From a virus, in IMG/VR virus record IMGVR_UViG_3300017782_000184, positions 1-26,238 of that record: a stretch of 26,238 nucleotides of DNA; one strand, 5' to 3'. Position numbers and translations under genes: made by a program. Below are positions 15,829-22,933 of this stretch, piece by piece. The notes under the pieces were generated by a model. The model was not told the DNA's origin. It searched no databases and saw only the letters and a list, made by a program, of their open reading frames with translations. Every line of letters starts with the position of its first letter. Position 1 is the stretch's first letter.

Positions 15829-16554
15829 ATGAAATTACCTACGATTGAAACACCAATCTTTTCTCTTACATTACCATCAACAAAGGAAGAAATTCAGTTT
15901 AGACCTTTTCTCGTAAAAGAGCAAAAGATTCTAATGATGGCTGTGGAAAGTGGAAACCCTAAAGAGATTATGACAGCACTTAAAAAAGTCTGCGGTCATT
16001 GTGCAATCACAAAAATAGAACTGAACGAACTGCCGTCTTTTGATTTAGAATATTATTTTTTGAATCTTCGTGCAAAGTCAATCGGAGAGGAAATAGAATT
16101 AAATCTATCTCATCAGAACGGCTCTACATGTGAGCATGTAACAAATAAGAAATTAAATTTACTTGACGTAAAGATAATTGAAAACAAAGAACACAAAGAT
16201 AATTTTCTGATTGACAAGGAAAGAAATCTAGGCGTGAAAATGAAATATCCTCAGATTGATTCTAACATCTTAGATGACATTGAGAAAAAGAGTGAGATAG
16301 AGATAGCGACTGAGGCTGTCATAAACTGTGTAGATTACATCTATGATAAAGACCAGATGTATAAGGGAAAAGATTATAGTAAAGAAGACTTGTTAGAGTT
16401 TTTTGAGAATCTTACTCAAGACCAGTTTCAAGGAGTTGCATCTTTTTTTGATACCATGCCTAAGCTGAAACATGTAGTCAAGTGGAAGTGTCCAAAATGT
16501 GGCAAAGAAGATGAACTTGTTTTGGAGGGCATCGGAAATTTTTTCGCCTTTTGA
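15829..16554 (+). CDS. 26: Baseplate hub/assembly protein gp26 (T4_baseplate family)
   Basis: This 241-residue protein (T4 gp26: 208) is recognised by LPTIETPIFSLTLPSTKEE and IQFRPFLVKEQKILMMAVES at the N-terminus, then LPSFDLEYYFLNLRAKSIGE at about 68-87. That is the standard signature of the T4 gp26 family. A CPKCGKE zinc-knuckle-like motif (C221, C224) lies near the C-terminus, followed by VLEGIGNFFAF. Residues 190-215 form the conserved LTQDQFQGVASFFDTMPKL helix. The gene has a Shine-Dalgarno (AAAGGATAAT). Its final codons contain two overlapping -1 slippery heptamers, and its stop (TGA) overlaps the next ATG. Position before the tape measure suggests a tail-assembly-chaperone-like role. 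Confidence 0.88.
   Translation: MKLPTIETPIFSLTLPSTKEEIQFRPFLVKEQKILMMAVESGNPKEIMTALKKVCGHCAITKIELNELPSFDLEYYFLNLRAKSIGEEIELNLSHQNGSTCEHVTNKKLNLLDVKIIENKEHKDNFLIDKERNLGVKMKYPQIDSNILDDIEKKSEIEIATEAVINCVDYIYDKDQMYKGKDYSKEDLLEFFENLTQDQFQGVASFFDTMPKLKHVVKWKCPKCGKEDELVLEGIGNFFAF
16536..16545 (+). other. Candidate programmed -1 frameshift site, gp26 into gp51-like ORF
   Basis: Read in the gp26 frame the bases are A AAT TTT TTC. A-AAT-TTT and T-TTT-TTC are both X-XXY-YYZ heptamers. A -1 slip continues as CGC CTT TTG ATG into the downstream ORF without meeting a stop. The fusion would have 239 gp26 residues, three junction residues (R-L-L) and 70 downstream residues, 312 in all. No strong downstream stem was seen by eye. 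Confidence 0.55.
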
Positions 16555-16766
16555 TGGGCAATGAAACATTAGCTAATTATTACAAAACTAATTTTGCATT
16601 GATCCATCATCACAAATACAGTTTGTCAGAAGTCGAAAACATGATGCCATTTGAGAGAGACATTTACATTCTTTTACTTACGCAATGTCTAGAAAAAGAG
16701 AACGAAAGAATCAAGGCACAAAACAAAAGACAGAGTTCCAGTAATAGAAGTCTGCCTAGAGTGTAA
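16554..16766 (+). CDS. Small gp51-like baseplate hub assembly / chaperone ORF
   Basis: This 70-residue ORF starts at an ATG overlapping the gp26 stop (TGATG), so it can be made by translational coupling. It may also be made as a gp26 fusion through the slippery site upstream. The sequence NYYKTNFALIHHHKYSLSEV, then a short MMPFERDIYILLLTQCL helix and a charged tail, has the pattern of the second tail-assembly-chaperone domain in other phages (short Y/H-rich helix, then a P-(F/W)-E-(R)-x-x-Y motif). In marine T4-like phages this position is usually labelled gp51. T4 gp51 is 249 residues, so the name is positional. Expected role: helping hub or tape-measure assembly. Confidence 0.7.
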   Translation: MGNETLANYYKTNFALIHHHKYSLSEVENMMPFERDIYILLLTQCLEKENERIKAQNKRQSSSNRSLPRV

Positions 16767-16781
16767 GAGAGAAAACTTAGC

Positions 16782-17075
16782 CTAGTATTTAAGTTCTGGA
16801 AAATCGTCTAGGTCTAAGTGCATCTCATAATAAGGTTTTGATTTTCTCTTCACTATTGGAAGAGACTTTTTCATAAAATCGTCCCATTCCCAATTTTGCA
16901 ATTTTTCATGAATCACTTGATGAACTGGACTCGTTGCTATAACTCCTATATCAACTTCACACCAACTTTCGTGGTCAATTTCTCCATTCACTTTTAATGA
17001 TGCCGCAAACAAAGTATCATTAACTAGTTTGTAGGCACTACCTGTTTCATCGTGAAATAAAATCATTTCTTTCAT
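16782..17075 (-). CDS. Hypothetical small acidic protein
   Basis: Not recognised. This 97-residue soluble protein has strands MILFHDETGSAYKLVNDTLF and VDIGVIATS, a Trp-rich middle (WCEV, NWEWDDFMKK) and an acidic end (HLDLDDFPELKY). The start is supported by GGGAGA 5-10 nt upstream. It is the second gene after the minus-strand early-type promoter at 17325-17352 and lies 12 nt after the gene at 17088-17294. It ends 15 nt from the convergent gp51-like gene with no hairpin between. Probably a host-interaction or other early accessory gene, by context only. Confidence 0.7.
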   Translation of the reverse strand: MKEMILFHDETGSAYKLVNDTLFAASLKVNGEIDHESWCEVDIGVIATSPVHQVIHEKLQNWEWDDFMKKSLPIVKRKSKPYYEMHLDLDDFPELKY

Positions 17076-17087
17076 CTTTTTCTCCCT

Positions 17088-17294
17088 TTATAAAGATAAA
17101 TCAGTTCTAAGATTGCAAGGATCATCTTGCTCACTCATAAGTACTCTGTCAATAATCCAGTTAGTAATCTGGGCTCTTTTTCCATCAATCATAATGTGGG
17201 CTTTCTTGTCAATCCAATGTAGTGTGCTGAAATTAGCATTGACTAACTCTATGATGCGATTAACTGAGTTGTTATTTAAGTCTATTGTTTGCAT
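17088..17294 (-). CDS. Hypothetical small protein, first gene of minus early cassette
   Basis: Not recognised. This 68-residue protein contains VNRIIELVNANFSTLHWIDK, MIDGKRAQITNWIIDRVL and an acidic end. The same kind of short segment (NTSFTDLVWEIDDHA, then SDGRPDAI) appears in the divergent gene at 17457-17816: an N-x-x-F-x-x-L-x-W-x-I/D-D/K stretch followed by DGR/K. The two may therefore be distant relatives. Start support is strong: AACAGGAG 7 nt upstream and an early-type promoter 31 nt upstream. Confidence 0.7.
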   Translation of the reverse strand: MQTIDLNNNSVNRIIELVNANFSTLHWIDKKAHIMIDGKRAQITNWIIDRVLMSEQDDPCNLRTDLSL

Positions 17295-17324
17295 TTTTTT
17301 CTCCTGTTATTTAACTACACTACT

Positions 17325-17352
17325 AGTATATCAAACTGAAAATAGAAGTCAA
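17325..17352 (-). promoter_or_regulatory. Early sigma70-like promoter (minus), class B
   Basis: The minus strand reads TTGACT (17352-17347), 16 nt, TATACT (17330-17325). The spacer ends in CAGTTTGA, shared with the promoter at 22385-22412, and a GTGTAGT start region follows the -10. It drives the two small minus-strand genes below 17295. Confidence 0.7.
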
Positions 17353-17393
17353 TAAGTTTCTGTAAGTAGCTAAAAAACAACAATAAAAACTTG

Positions 17394-17421
17394 TTGACAT
17401 TCTCCGACAGTTTGCTATACT
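17394..17421 (+). promoter_or_regulatory. Early sigma70-like promoter (plus), class A
   Basis: TTGACA, 16 nt, TATACT, with CAGTTTGC before the -10. The leader AACGATAACAAAA follows. The promoter and leader are nearly the same as those at 22894-22921. It is divergent from the class B promoter 41 bp away and drives the genes at 17457 and 17829. Confidence 0.75.
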
Positions 17422-17456
17422 GATTCTAACGATAACAAAAACACAAGGAAACAAAT

Positions 17457-17816
17457 ATGAAAAAAACACTTACTACAGCACAACAAAAAGCGTATGCTAA
17501 AATTCTCAATACATCATTCACCGACCTTGTATGGGAAATCGACGACCACGCTACCACAACGTCAGATGGTCGCCCTGATGCTATAACCCTCGAAGCAATT
17601 GCGAAGGACAACGAAGATTTATTCATTGATTATTTTGAAAGTTTTGTAAGTTTCCCTAGAATCACTACGGGCGAATTTATTGACTTTTTAGAAGAAATGG
17701 CAGAAGCAAAGCATTTGCCTAACAGGAATCGTGAGAAAGTTATCGCTGGTCTCAAAATTGATATCGAGGAAGTTTACGAGATATTGAATCGTGAGTTAGA
17801 CAAAAAATTAGTATAG
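17457..17816 (+). CDS. Hypothetical acidic protein in plus early cassette
   Basis: Not recognised. This 119-residue, acidic, predicted helical protein reads AQQKAYAKILNTSFTDLVWE, IDDHATTTSDGRPDAITLEA, IAKDNEDLFIDYFESFVSFP and a Glu-rich end. The Shine-Dalgarno AAGGAA lies 7-12 nt before the ATG, in a leader that starts at the class A promoter. An acidic small protein driven by a strong early promoter would suit a host-takeover or DNA-mimic role, but there is no direct evidence. Possible distant relation to the divergent 68-residue gene is noted there. Confidence 0.75.
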   Translation: MKKTLTTAQQKAYAKILNTSFTDLVWEIDDHATTTSDGRPDAITLEAIAKDNEDLFIDYFESFVSFPRITTGEFIDFLEEMAEAKHLPNRNREKVIAGLKIDIEEVYEILNRELDKKLV

Positions 17817-17828
17817 GGAGAAACAATT

Positions 17829-18206
17829 ATGGCATTTATCAGCACAGCAGAAGTAAAAGAGATACGCAACGCACTCAAGAAAGAATTTCCAGAGTTTCGT
17901 TTCGGAGTAAAGAAAAGACATTATCATGCAGTTGACATTACAGTTAAGAAAGGTCCTGCACTCAAAGATATACCATTCGATTCTAGAGGCTACGCACAAA
18001 TTAACGAGTATCATCTAGACAACTATGGAAAAAGTAAAAAGTTTCTAGAGAGAGTCGTTAAGGTAATTAAGACTGCACCTGCAAATGCTAAAGGAGGTAG
18101 CGAGTGGTACGACAACAGCAATGCTATGATAGATTACTTTGACACAGCATTTTACTTTTCAATTAAGATAGGATATTACAACAAAGGATATGAAGTTGTA
18201 AATTAA
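17829..18206 (+). CDS. LPD29-like domain protein
   Basis: This 125-residue protein matches my recollection of Large Polyvalent-protein-associated Domain 29. It has an N-terminal FISTAEVKEIRNALKKEFPE stretch, then KKRHYHAVDITVKKG, a short YAQINEYHLDNYG, VVKVIKTAP and the hallmark DNSNAMIDYFDTAFYFSIKI, followed by GYYNKGYEV. The domain occurs alone or within huge polyvalent proteins of phages and mobile plasmids; its biochemical role is unknown to me. It lies 12 nt after the 119-residue gene with GGGAGAAAC as Shine-Dalgarno, and the two-gene unit ends at the hairpin terminator at 18229. Confidence 0.75.
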   Translation: MAFISTAEVKEIRNALKKEFPEFRFGVKKRHYHAVDITVKKGPALKDIPFDSRGYAQINEYHLDNYGKSKKFLERVVKVIKTAPANAKGGSEWYDNSNAMIDYFDTAFYFSIKIGYYNKGYEVVN

Positions 18207-18228
18207 AAAAACTTTCTTCTCTCACTTT

Positions 18229-18260
18229 AAAGCACTCTGTAAATAGAGTGCTTTTTTTTT
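18229..18260 (+). terminator. Rho-independent terminator of the plus early cassette
   Basis: A perfect 10-bp inverted repeat, AAAGCACTCT / AGAGTGCTTT, with a 6-nt loop and nine Ts from 18252. It separates the early cassette from the late tape-measure promoter a few bases downstream. Confidence 0.9.
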
Positions 18261-18268
18261 ATAAAGAA

Positions 18269-18277
18269 CATAAATAG
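18269..18277 (+). promoter_or_regulatory. Late promoter box for the tape-measure gene
   Basis: CATAAATAG, identical to the box serving gp48, 39 nt upstream of the ATG at 18317 and directly after the terminator. Confidence 0.65.
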
Positions 18278-18316
18278 AGGAACGTACACGCACAAACGAG
18301 AGAGGGAGAAAGTACG

Positions 18317-21300
18317 ATGAGTCCAATCATAGGAGTAGCGGCAAGACAAATTACAAAGAGTGCCGTTAAGGGATTAAAAAAACAAGGGAAGCAAATAGGC
18401 GGTTCTATATCTGATGTATTTTCATCTAGAACAGCAGGTATATCATCTATAATGGAAGCAGGTTCAAGAGCAAAAGGTGGAATGGAAACCGCTATAAAAG
18501 AAATTAAAAAAGAAGGTGAAAAAAATAAAAGACAAAATGCAAGAGATAAAAAAGAAGATGCTAAAACTAAAGCAGAATTTTTAGCACAGTCTCAAGAGAG
18601 TAATTCGCTATTAGGAAGAATTCTTGATACTCTTAAAAAAACTTTCAAACAAGATAGAGAACTTGCTGATAATAATGGTGATAATGGTGATGATAAAAAA
18701 GGTTTCTTTTCAACTCCATTAGGAAAAACAATATTAGGAGTATTAGGTGTCGCAAGTGCTGGTGGTGTGGCAGCCTCGATGATTTCTAGAGGAGGTGGAA
18801 GAAGAACTTATAGTCGTGCAGGACATCGCACATCGTATTTGGCAATGAGTACTCCTCAAGTTGGAAATAAAAGTGTCACAGCTAGTACTGAAAATAGTGG
18901 AGCCGAAATCGTGCGAAGCAAGACTCAACTAGTAGCCGATATAAAATTGCAAGACGCAAATATAAAGTCGCAAAAAATATTACAAAAAATAGAAAAGTCA
19001 AATAATACTATTGCACGTTCTACTCGGTATCTCTCATCACAAAAACAATTTCAAGTTCGCAGAGTAAAACGCAAACGTCCAGAGGAGATGACAACCTCTG
19101 AATATGTTAAGTCTGCTGAAAATCAAACCTCACTCAACTTAGATAGAATTACTGAAGGTGTTGTTAAAGGTATTCTCTCAGATAAAGTTTTAGATTTCTA
19201 TGGTGGTCGCAGAGGTGTAACTGAACGTCAAGCGAGTAGGCGTGGTTATGCTGGACAAGAACTCGGTGAGATATTAGATTTAAGAGAAGGCTCAACTAAA
19301 CTCGGTGAAAAATTATTCGGAAAAAAATATGGTAAACGATACGCACAAGAGTTTAACAAATTAGGTCAAGTCTATTTACAAGCATTCACAGAAAGAACAG
19401 CAGATGCAGTATTCAGTTCCTTTGGTGGTACGCAAGAAGAAAACAGAACACTACTCTCACAGGTAGTTGGCAACTACGCAGGAGGAAATAAAAAACTTGC
19501 CAAAGAGCAACTCATCTATAAGTTCACAGGAATACCTACTGGTCTTGAATCGTTATCTCAAACATTTGGTTTTACTGGCACAGGCAACGCTGTTGATTTC
19601 TTAGCCGACCAAGCTGGTTCGATTGTTGGTGATATCTCTCGTAATGTGTTGGGTGTTGATTTGTTCGGAATGGGCAAACAAGCTAAAGTAACTGCGAATA
19701 AACCTGATGGTGATTTAACACATGTGAAAAGTATTAAAGGTGCAATGATGGTGCATGTAGTAAATGGTCAGCAACAACCTATAAGAAGTGGCGATGGCAA
19801 CTTTGTCAAATCTGTAATGAATACTTCTTCTGACTATGGTAGTTTTATTAGAACTCCTATGTTCAACAACACTCAAATTAAAGCAAGAGAGGGAATTAAA
19901 CAAAAAAGTCGTGACTTTGAACAACAACAACAAACACAGAATTTAGAGAACATTGAAAGTACGTCACAAAGCAACACAAAAGCAATTGTTGAAACGCAGG
20001 CAAAAGGAACATTCGCTCTACTCGATGGTCTTCGTAATCTAGGCAGAAACATTTTTCATTCTATAGCTTCTATGACGAGTAGAATGGGTGGAGGTGGAGG
20101 AGGTGGCTTTAACATACCAGGCATGTTTGATACTGGTAATATGTTTATGAATGCCGCTACTCAAATTGGTAGTGCTTATGCTATTAATTATGCAACAAAA
20201 GGAATAAAAGACCCTGCATTGAGGGCTGCCGCACAGATTGGTGGTCAACTTGCTTTTAACAAATACGTCTTGCCTAAGATATTCAATAGTGCCGCTGGAA
20301 GTTCATTCATGAGTTCTTTTGGTAGTCAAGGATTTACTAAAGGATTTACAACTGGTATTCAAGGCGGCTCTTCATTTGTTGGTGCTTCTACTTCTTATAA
20401 TGTAGGAGTAACGGCTGGTAAAGTGGCTCCCTACGCTGATGCAATCATTAAACTTGCTCAAGGTGATGTAAAATCTGCGGCATTCTCTGCTATGGGGACT
20501 AAGATTGGTTTGGTAGTAAGTGGAGGTAATCCTATAGGTGCTGTAATTGGTACTGTTATAGGTAACTTTGTTGGAAGTCTTGTAGGTAAACCTAAAAAAC
20601 CTAAGCCTCATATAAGAAGTGACTATGCTATAGTTTTAGAAGGTAATAATAATCCAGATGCGGCTCAAGAAGTCTTTACACATAATCGTATGAATTTATA
20701 TAATCCAGAAATGGTGCAAAATGTTTCGGACCTCGCTCGTAGATTGACAATAGCGGCTTTCAATGCGGCGAAAATCATAGAAGCAAATACAGGTCAAAAA
20801 TCTGTTGGTACTCACATATACATCATGGTTGATGAGATAACATTTAAAAAGAGAGGTGCTGTACAAATTAAGTTTTTACAAGAGCCTGAATACAAAGGAG
20901 AAAGACGTTTAGTTCAAGGTGCTTTAGGTACTCCTGATTCTTCTAAGATGGAGTTTGGTGTTACTGATAGAATTACAGAAAAAACTCTTCCTTACTATGC
21001 GGCTAAAATTGTTGAGTTTGTAAAGCAAGCCTATAAGAAGAATCTAACAGTAGATGAGCAAAGTAAAGTAGAAAAAGCAATTCAAGATAATCTTAGAAGA
21101 GTAAATACAGAAACACTTACGACAGGTCTTGTTTCCTCTCTAACTTCAGGTGAAACTCGCTTAAACCCTAATCTCTCTAAAGGAATTTACGGCAAAACCG
21201 CAGATGTTGACACTCATATGCAATCAATGGTCGAAACTCTGAATGCAAATAGACCTAAAGAGGATTCAATGGGAAGAAAGATGGTGTTCTCTATGAAAGA

Positions 21301-21709
21301 TAACAAATATGTTGAGGCGCCTTTTACATTTAAAACATCTAATCAAGGTCATTTAGGACAAACTGTTACAACGAAAGTTTACAATGGTAGTCTTATTGGA
21401 ATTGATTCACAGGGTAATGAAATTCACAACGCTGAAGGTGGTTATGTATTTGCGAAAAATGAAAGTGGAACACATGGCACAAGAAGAACGGCTTCAGTAA
21501 TTGATTTGAGTGATATGATTAGACACAATGAAATAAATCCTTTAGTGACTGATGTTGTTTCAGGTGACCAATCATTTTTATCTCCAAATGAGTCTGCTCC
21601 TGTTAATGTTGTTACAGATAATTCATCACAAACGAATCAGCCTATAACGATTGTTAATAATAATATTACTTCCTATGATGCAATTCGTTTTTCAGATGTT
21701 AATGGATAA
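18317..21709 (+). CDS. Probable tail tape-measure protein (gp29 position)
   Basis: This 1130-residue protein is the next plus-strand structural gene after the gp26/gp51 pair, where tape measures normally lie. T4 gp29 has 590 residues and I see no direct alignment. The N-terminal ~125 residues are highly charged and helical. A hydrophobic segment with small residues (GKTILGVLGVASAGGVAASM) lies at about 136-155. A long helical, Arg/Gln-rich region follows (to ~580), then a glycine run near 590 and Gly/Ala-rich hydrophobic stretches at about 600-760 (PIGAVIGTVIGNFVGSLVGK). The C-terminal third (770-1080) looks folded and globular (HIYIMVDEITF, FLQEPEYKGERRLV). The end is Asn/Thr/Val-rich. Shine-Dalgarno: GGGAGA. 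Alternative: another large tail-internal protein. Confidence 0.65.
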   Translation: MSPIIGVAARQITKSAVKGLKKQGKQIGGSISDVFSSRTAGISSIMEAGSRAKGGMETAIKEIKKEGEKNKRQNARDKKEDAKTKAEFLAQSQESNSLLGRILDTLKKTFKQDRELADNNGDNGDDKKGFFSTPLGKTILGVLGVASAGGVAASMISRGGGRRTYSRAGHRTSYLAMSTPQVGNKSVTASTENSGAEIVRSKTQLVADIKLQDANIKSQKILQKIEKSNNTIARSTRYLSSQKQFQVRRVKRKRPEEMTTSEYVKSAENQTSLNLDRITEGVVKGILSDKVLDFYGGRRGVTERQASRRGYAGQELGEILDLREGSTKLGEKLFGKKYGKRYAQEFNKLGQVYLQAFTERTADAVFSSFGGTQEENRTLLSQVVGNYAGGNKKLAKEQLIYKFTGIPTGLESLSQTFGFTGTGNAVDFLADQAGSIVGDISRNVLGVDLFGMGKQAKVTANKPDGDLTHVKSIKGAMMVHVVNGQQQPIRSGDGNFVKSVMNTSSDYGSFIRTPMFNNTQIKAREGIKQKSRDFEQQQQTQNLENIESTSQSNTKAIVETQAKGTFALLDGLRNLGRNIFHSIASMTSRMGGGGGGGFNIPGMFDTGNMFMNAATQIGSAYAINYATKGIKDPALRAAAQIGGQLAFNKYVLPKIFNSAAGSSFMSSFGSQGFTKGFTTGIQGGSSFVGASTSYNVGVTAGKVAPYADAIIKLAQGDVKSAAFSAMGTKIGLVVSGGNPIGAVIGTVIGNFVGSLVGKPKKPKPHIRSDYAIVLEGNNNPDAAQEVFTHNRMNLYNPEMVQNVSDLARRLTIAAFNAAKIIEANTGQKSVGTHIYIMVDEITFKKRGAVQIKFLQEPEYKGERRLVQGALGTPDSSKMEFGVTDRITEKTLPYYAAKIVEFVKQAYKKNLTVDEQSKVEKAIQDNLRRVNTETLTTGLVSSLTSGETRLNPNLSKGIYGKTADVDTHMQSMVETLNANRPKEDSMGRKMVFSMKDNKYVEAPFTFKTSNQGHLGQTVTTKVYNGSLIGIDSQGNEIHNAEGGYVFAKNESGTHGTRRTASVIDLSDMIRHNEINPLVTDVVSGDQSFLSPNESAPVNVVTDNSSQTNQPITIVNNNITSYDAIRFSDVNG

Positions 21710-21735
21710 AAAAAGGGGCACCCCGAAAGGTGCCC
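21708..21735 (-). terminator. Rho-independent terminator after the 21760-22332 gene
   Basis: On the minus strand, GGGCACC pairs with GGTGCCC around a 6-nt loop and, after one C, is followed by seven Ts. The T-tract overlaps the tape-measure stop codon on the other strand. Confidence 0.85.
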
Positions 21736-21759
21736 TAAAGGTACAACACAAGGAGAAAC
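21708..21759 (-). repeat. 3'UTR-terminator cassette, copy 1
   Basis: About 52 bp: A-tract, GGGGCACC hairpin, then GGTACAACACAAGGAGAAA on the plus strand. It is nearly the same as copy 2 at 26049-26100, and both lie directly after the stop codon of a minus-strand gene. Conservation extends beyond the hairpin. Confidence 0.8.
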
Positions 21760-22332
21760 TTAAACTAAATCTTTTACATAACTGTCTAATTGCTCTGAAT
21801 GAATATCTCCAGTTCTAACTTTTACTCCCAAACTTCCAACTTGGTCTCCGATTCCATATTTCTCTAGAACATCTGCTACTGCTTTTTTCAAATCGTCATT
21901 CATGTCAGTAAACACATACTCGTTTTTAAGAGTGTTTATTGTAGGAAGTTCTAGATGAATTTCTGCTTGAATCCATGTGTCATAGAATTTGTTTGTCCAC
22001 TTCTCAAGCAATGGTACAATGTGATATACATAAAAACTATGCTCTGCATCAGACATATCATCACTCAATGAAATCACATCATTCCACATAACATTTACTG
22101 GCATCATGCGATAGATGTACGTCAATTCATTTTCAGCGTAAACAACATCAGCTACATAAACTCTATCATCAATGTATCTGTACGCTTTGTTGTTTACATG
22201 GTCTTGAACAACAATTGTTGTTTTGTCGCCAAAGTAATTAGAGCCTGGCATTGTGAGAGTTTTGCCTTCTACCTCTCTGCTAGTTTTTACATGCTCAACG
22301 CTGATGTTATTTTCTAAATCTTTTACTCTCAT
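21760..22332 (-). CDS. Hypothetical protein in minus early cluster
   Basis: Not recognised. The 190-residue protein starts at ATG 22332 (MRVKDLENN), which has AGAGAGAATATATT upstream. An in-frame GTG at 22371 lies in the leader and lacks a Shine-Dalgarno. The N-terminal half is beta-rich (TLTMPGSNYFGDKTTIVVQD; NKAYRYIDDRVYVADVVYAE). The middle is helical (VYHIVPLLEKWTNKFYDTWI), followed by ELPTINTLKNEYVF and a C-terminal helix. No membrane segment or Cys motif is visible. It has its own early-type promoter and its own terminator, making it a single-gene cassette at the downstream end of the minus accessory cluster. Confidence 0.75.
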   Translation of the reverse strand: MRVKDLENNISVEHVKTSREVEGKTLTMPGSNYFGDKTTIVVQDHVNNKAYRYIDDRVYVADVVYAENELTYIYRMMPVNVMWNDVISLSDDMSDAEHSFYVYHIVPLLEKWTNKFYDTWIQAEIHLELPTINTLKNEYVFTDMNDDLKKAVADVLEKYGIGDQVGSLGVKVRTGDIHSEQLDSYVKDLV

Positions 22333-22384
22333 AATATATTCTCTCTTTCTTGTGTTGTTGTTTTTTATCACTTACTACACAACC

Positions 22385-22412
22385 ATTATATCAAACTGAC
22401 AAAAAATGTCAA
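22385..22412 (-). promoter_or_regulatory. Early sigma70-like promoter (minus), class B
   Basis: TTGACA (22412-22407), 16 nt, TATAAT (22390-22385). The spacer ends in CAGTTTGA and the start region is GGTTGTGTAGTAAG. It begins 13 nt after the stop of the gene upstream and drives the gene at 21760-22332. Confidence 0.78.
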
Positions 22413-22425
22413 GACAAATCCTACT

Positions 22426-22857
22426 TTAAATTAATAAAGCAGGACCTGTCCATCTTATAGAAGGCAACCAGTTTTCAACTACATTTCCTCTACGCTTATT
22501 TCTAGCAGGTGAGTTACAACCGTTAGGATAAAGAATGTCGCCAAACTTAAACTTAGAATCATCTTGAGTTTTAACTATGAAACCCCAAATTGATTTATGA
22601 CCGCCGGCAAAAGTAAAACTAATTCTGATATACTTTCTACCATGCTTAACTTCGATTCCGTTTTTGTACTCATCATCACGCTTTTTCTTGAGTTCAGGTG
22701 ACGATTGAAAGCCTGTATTGTCTTTGTAGTCAGCAATCATTTTTTTCTTCAACTCACTAATACCGTGGGCTAACTTGATTGCTGGTGCAAATTTCTCAAG
22801 TTCTTTTTGATTTAAAATTTTGATTTCAAAATTGCTAAAGTCTAAATCTGGTTTCAT
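22426..22857 (-). CDS. Conserved hypothetical phage/plasmid-type protein
   Basis: This 143-residue protein has a charged helical N-terminal half (ELEKFAPAIKLAHGISELKK) and a beta-rich C-terminal half: HGRKYIRISFTFAGGHKSIW, GFIVKTQDDSKFKFGDILYP, NGCNSPARNKRRGNV and IRWTGPALLI. The GRKYIRI ... SIWGFIV ... FKFGDIL ... PARNKRRGNV order is, from memory, a pattern found in accessory proteins of marine phages and large plasmids. No enzymatic function is known to me. Shine-Dalgarno: AGAGAGA, 8 nt from the ATG. Expression comes from the class A promoter at 22894-22921, leaving a short leader. Confidence 0.75.
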   Translation of the reverse strand: MKPDLDFSNFEIKILNQKELEKFAPAIKLAHGISELKKKMIADYKDNTGFQSSPELKKKRDDEYKNGIEVKHGRKYIRISFTFAGGHKSIWGFIVKTQDDSKFKFGDILYPNGCNSPARNKRRGNVVENWLPSIRWTGPALLI

Positions 22858-22893
22858 AATATAGTCTCTCTCTTGTTTTGTTATCGTTAATTA

Positions 22894-22921
22894 AGTATAG
22901 CAAATTGATAGAGAATGTCAA
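22894..22921 (-). promoter_or_regulatory. Early sigma70-like promoter (minus), class A
   Basis: TTGACA (22921-22916), 16 nt, TATACT (22899-22894). The spacer ends in CAATTTGC and an AACGATAACAAAA leader follows. It is nearly identical over ~50 nt to the plus-strand promoter at 17394-17421. The -35 lies 12 nt after the previous gene's stop. Confidence 0.78.
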
Positions 22922-22933
22922 CAAGTTTTTTTA

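Noticed and set aside
20039-20611. Minus-strand ORFs of 69 and 79 residues within the tape-measure gene
   Set aside because: Ser/Thr/Tyr-rich antisense frames without ribosome binding sites or promoters.
22333-22371. GTG start giving a 203-residue form of the 21760 gene
   Set aside because: The extension is the A-rich leader of the early promoter. The ATG at 22332 has the Shine-Dalgarno.
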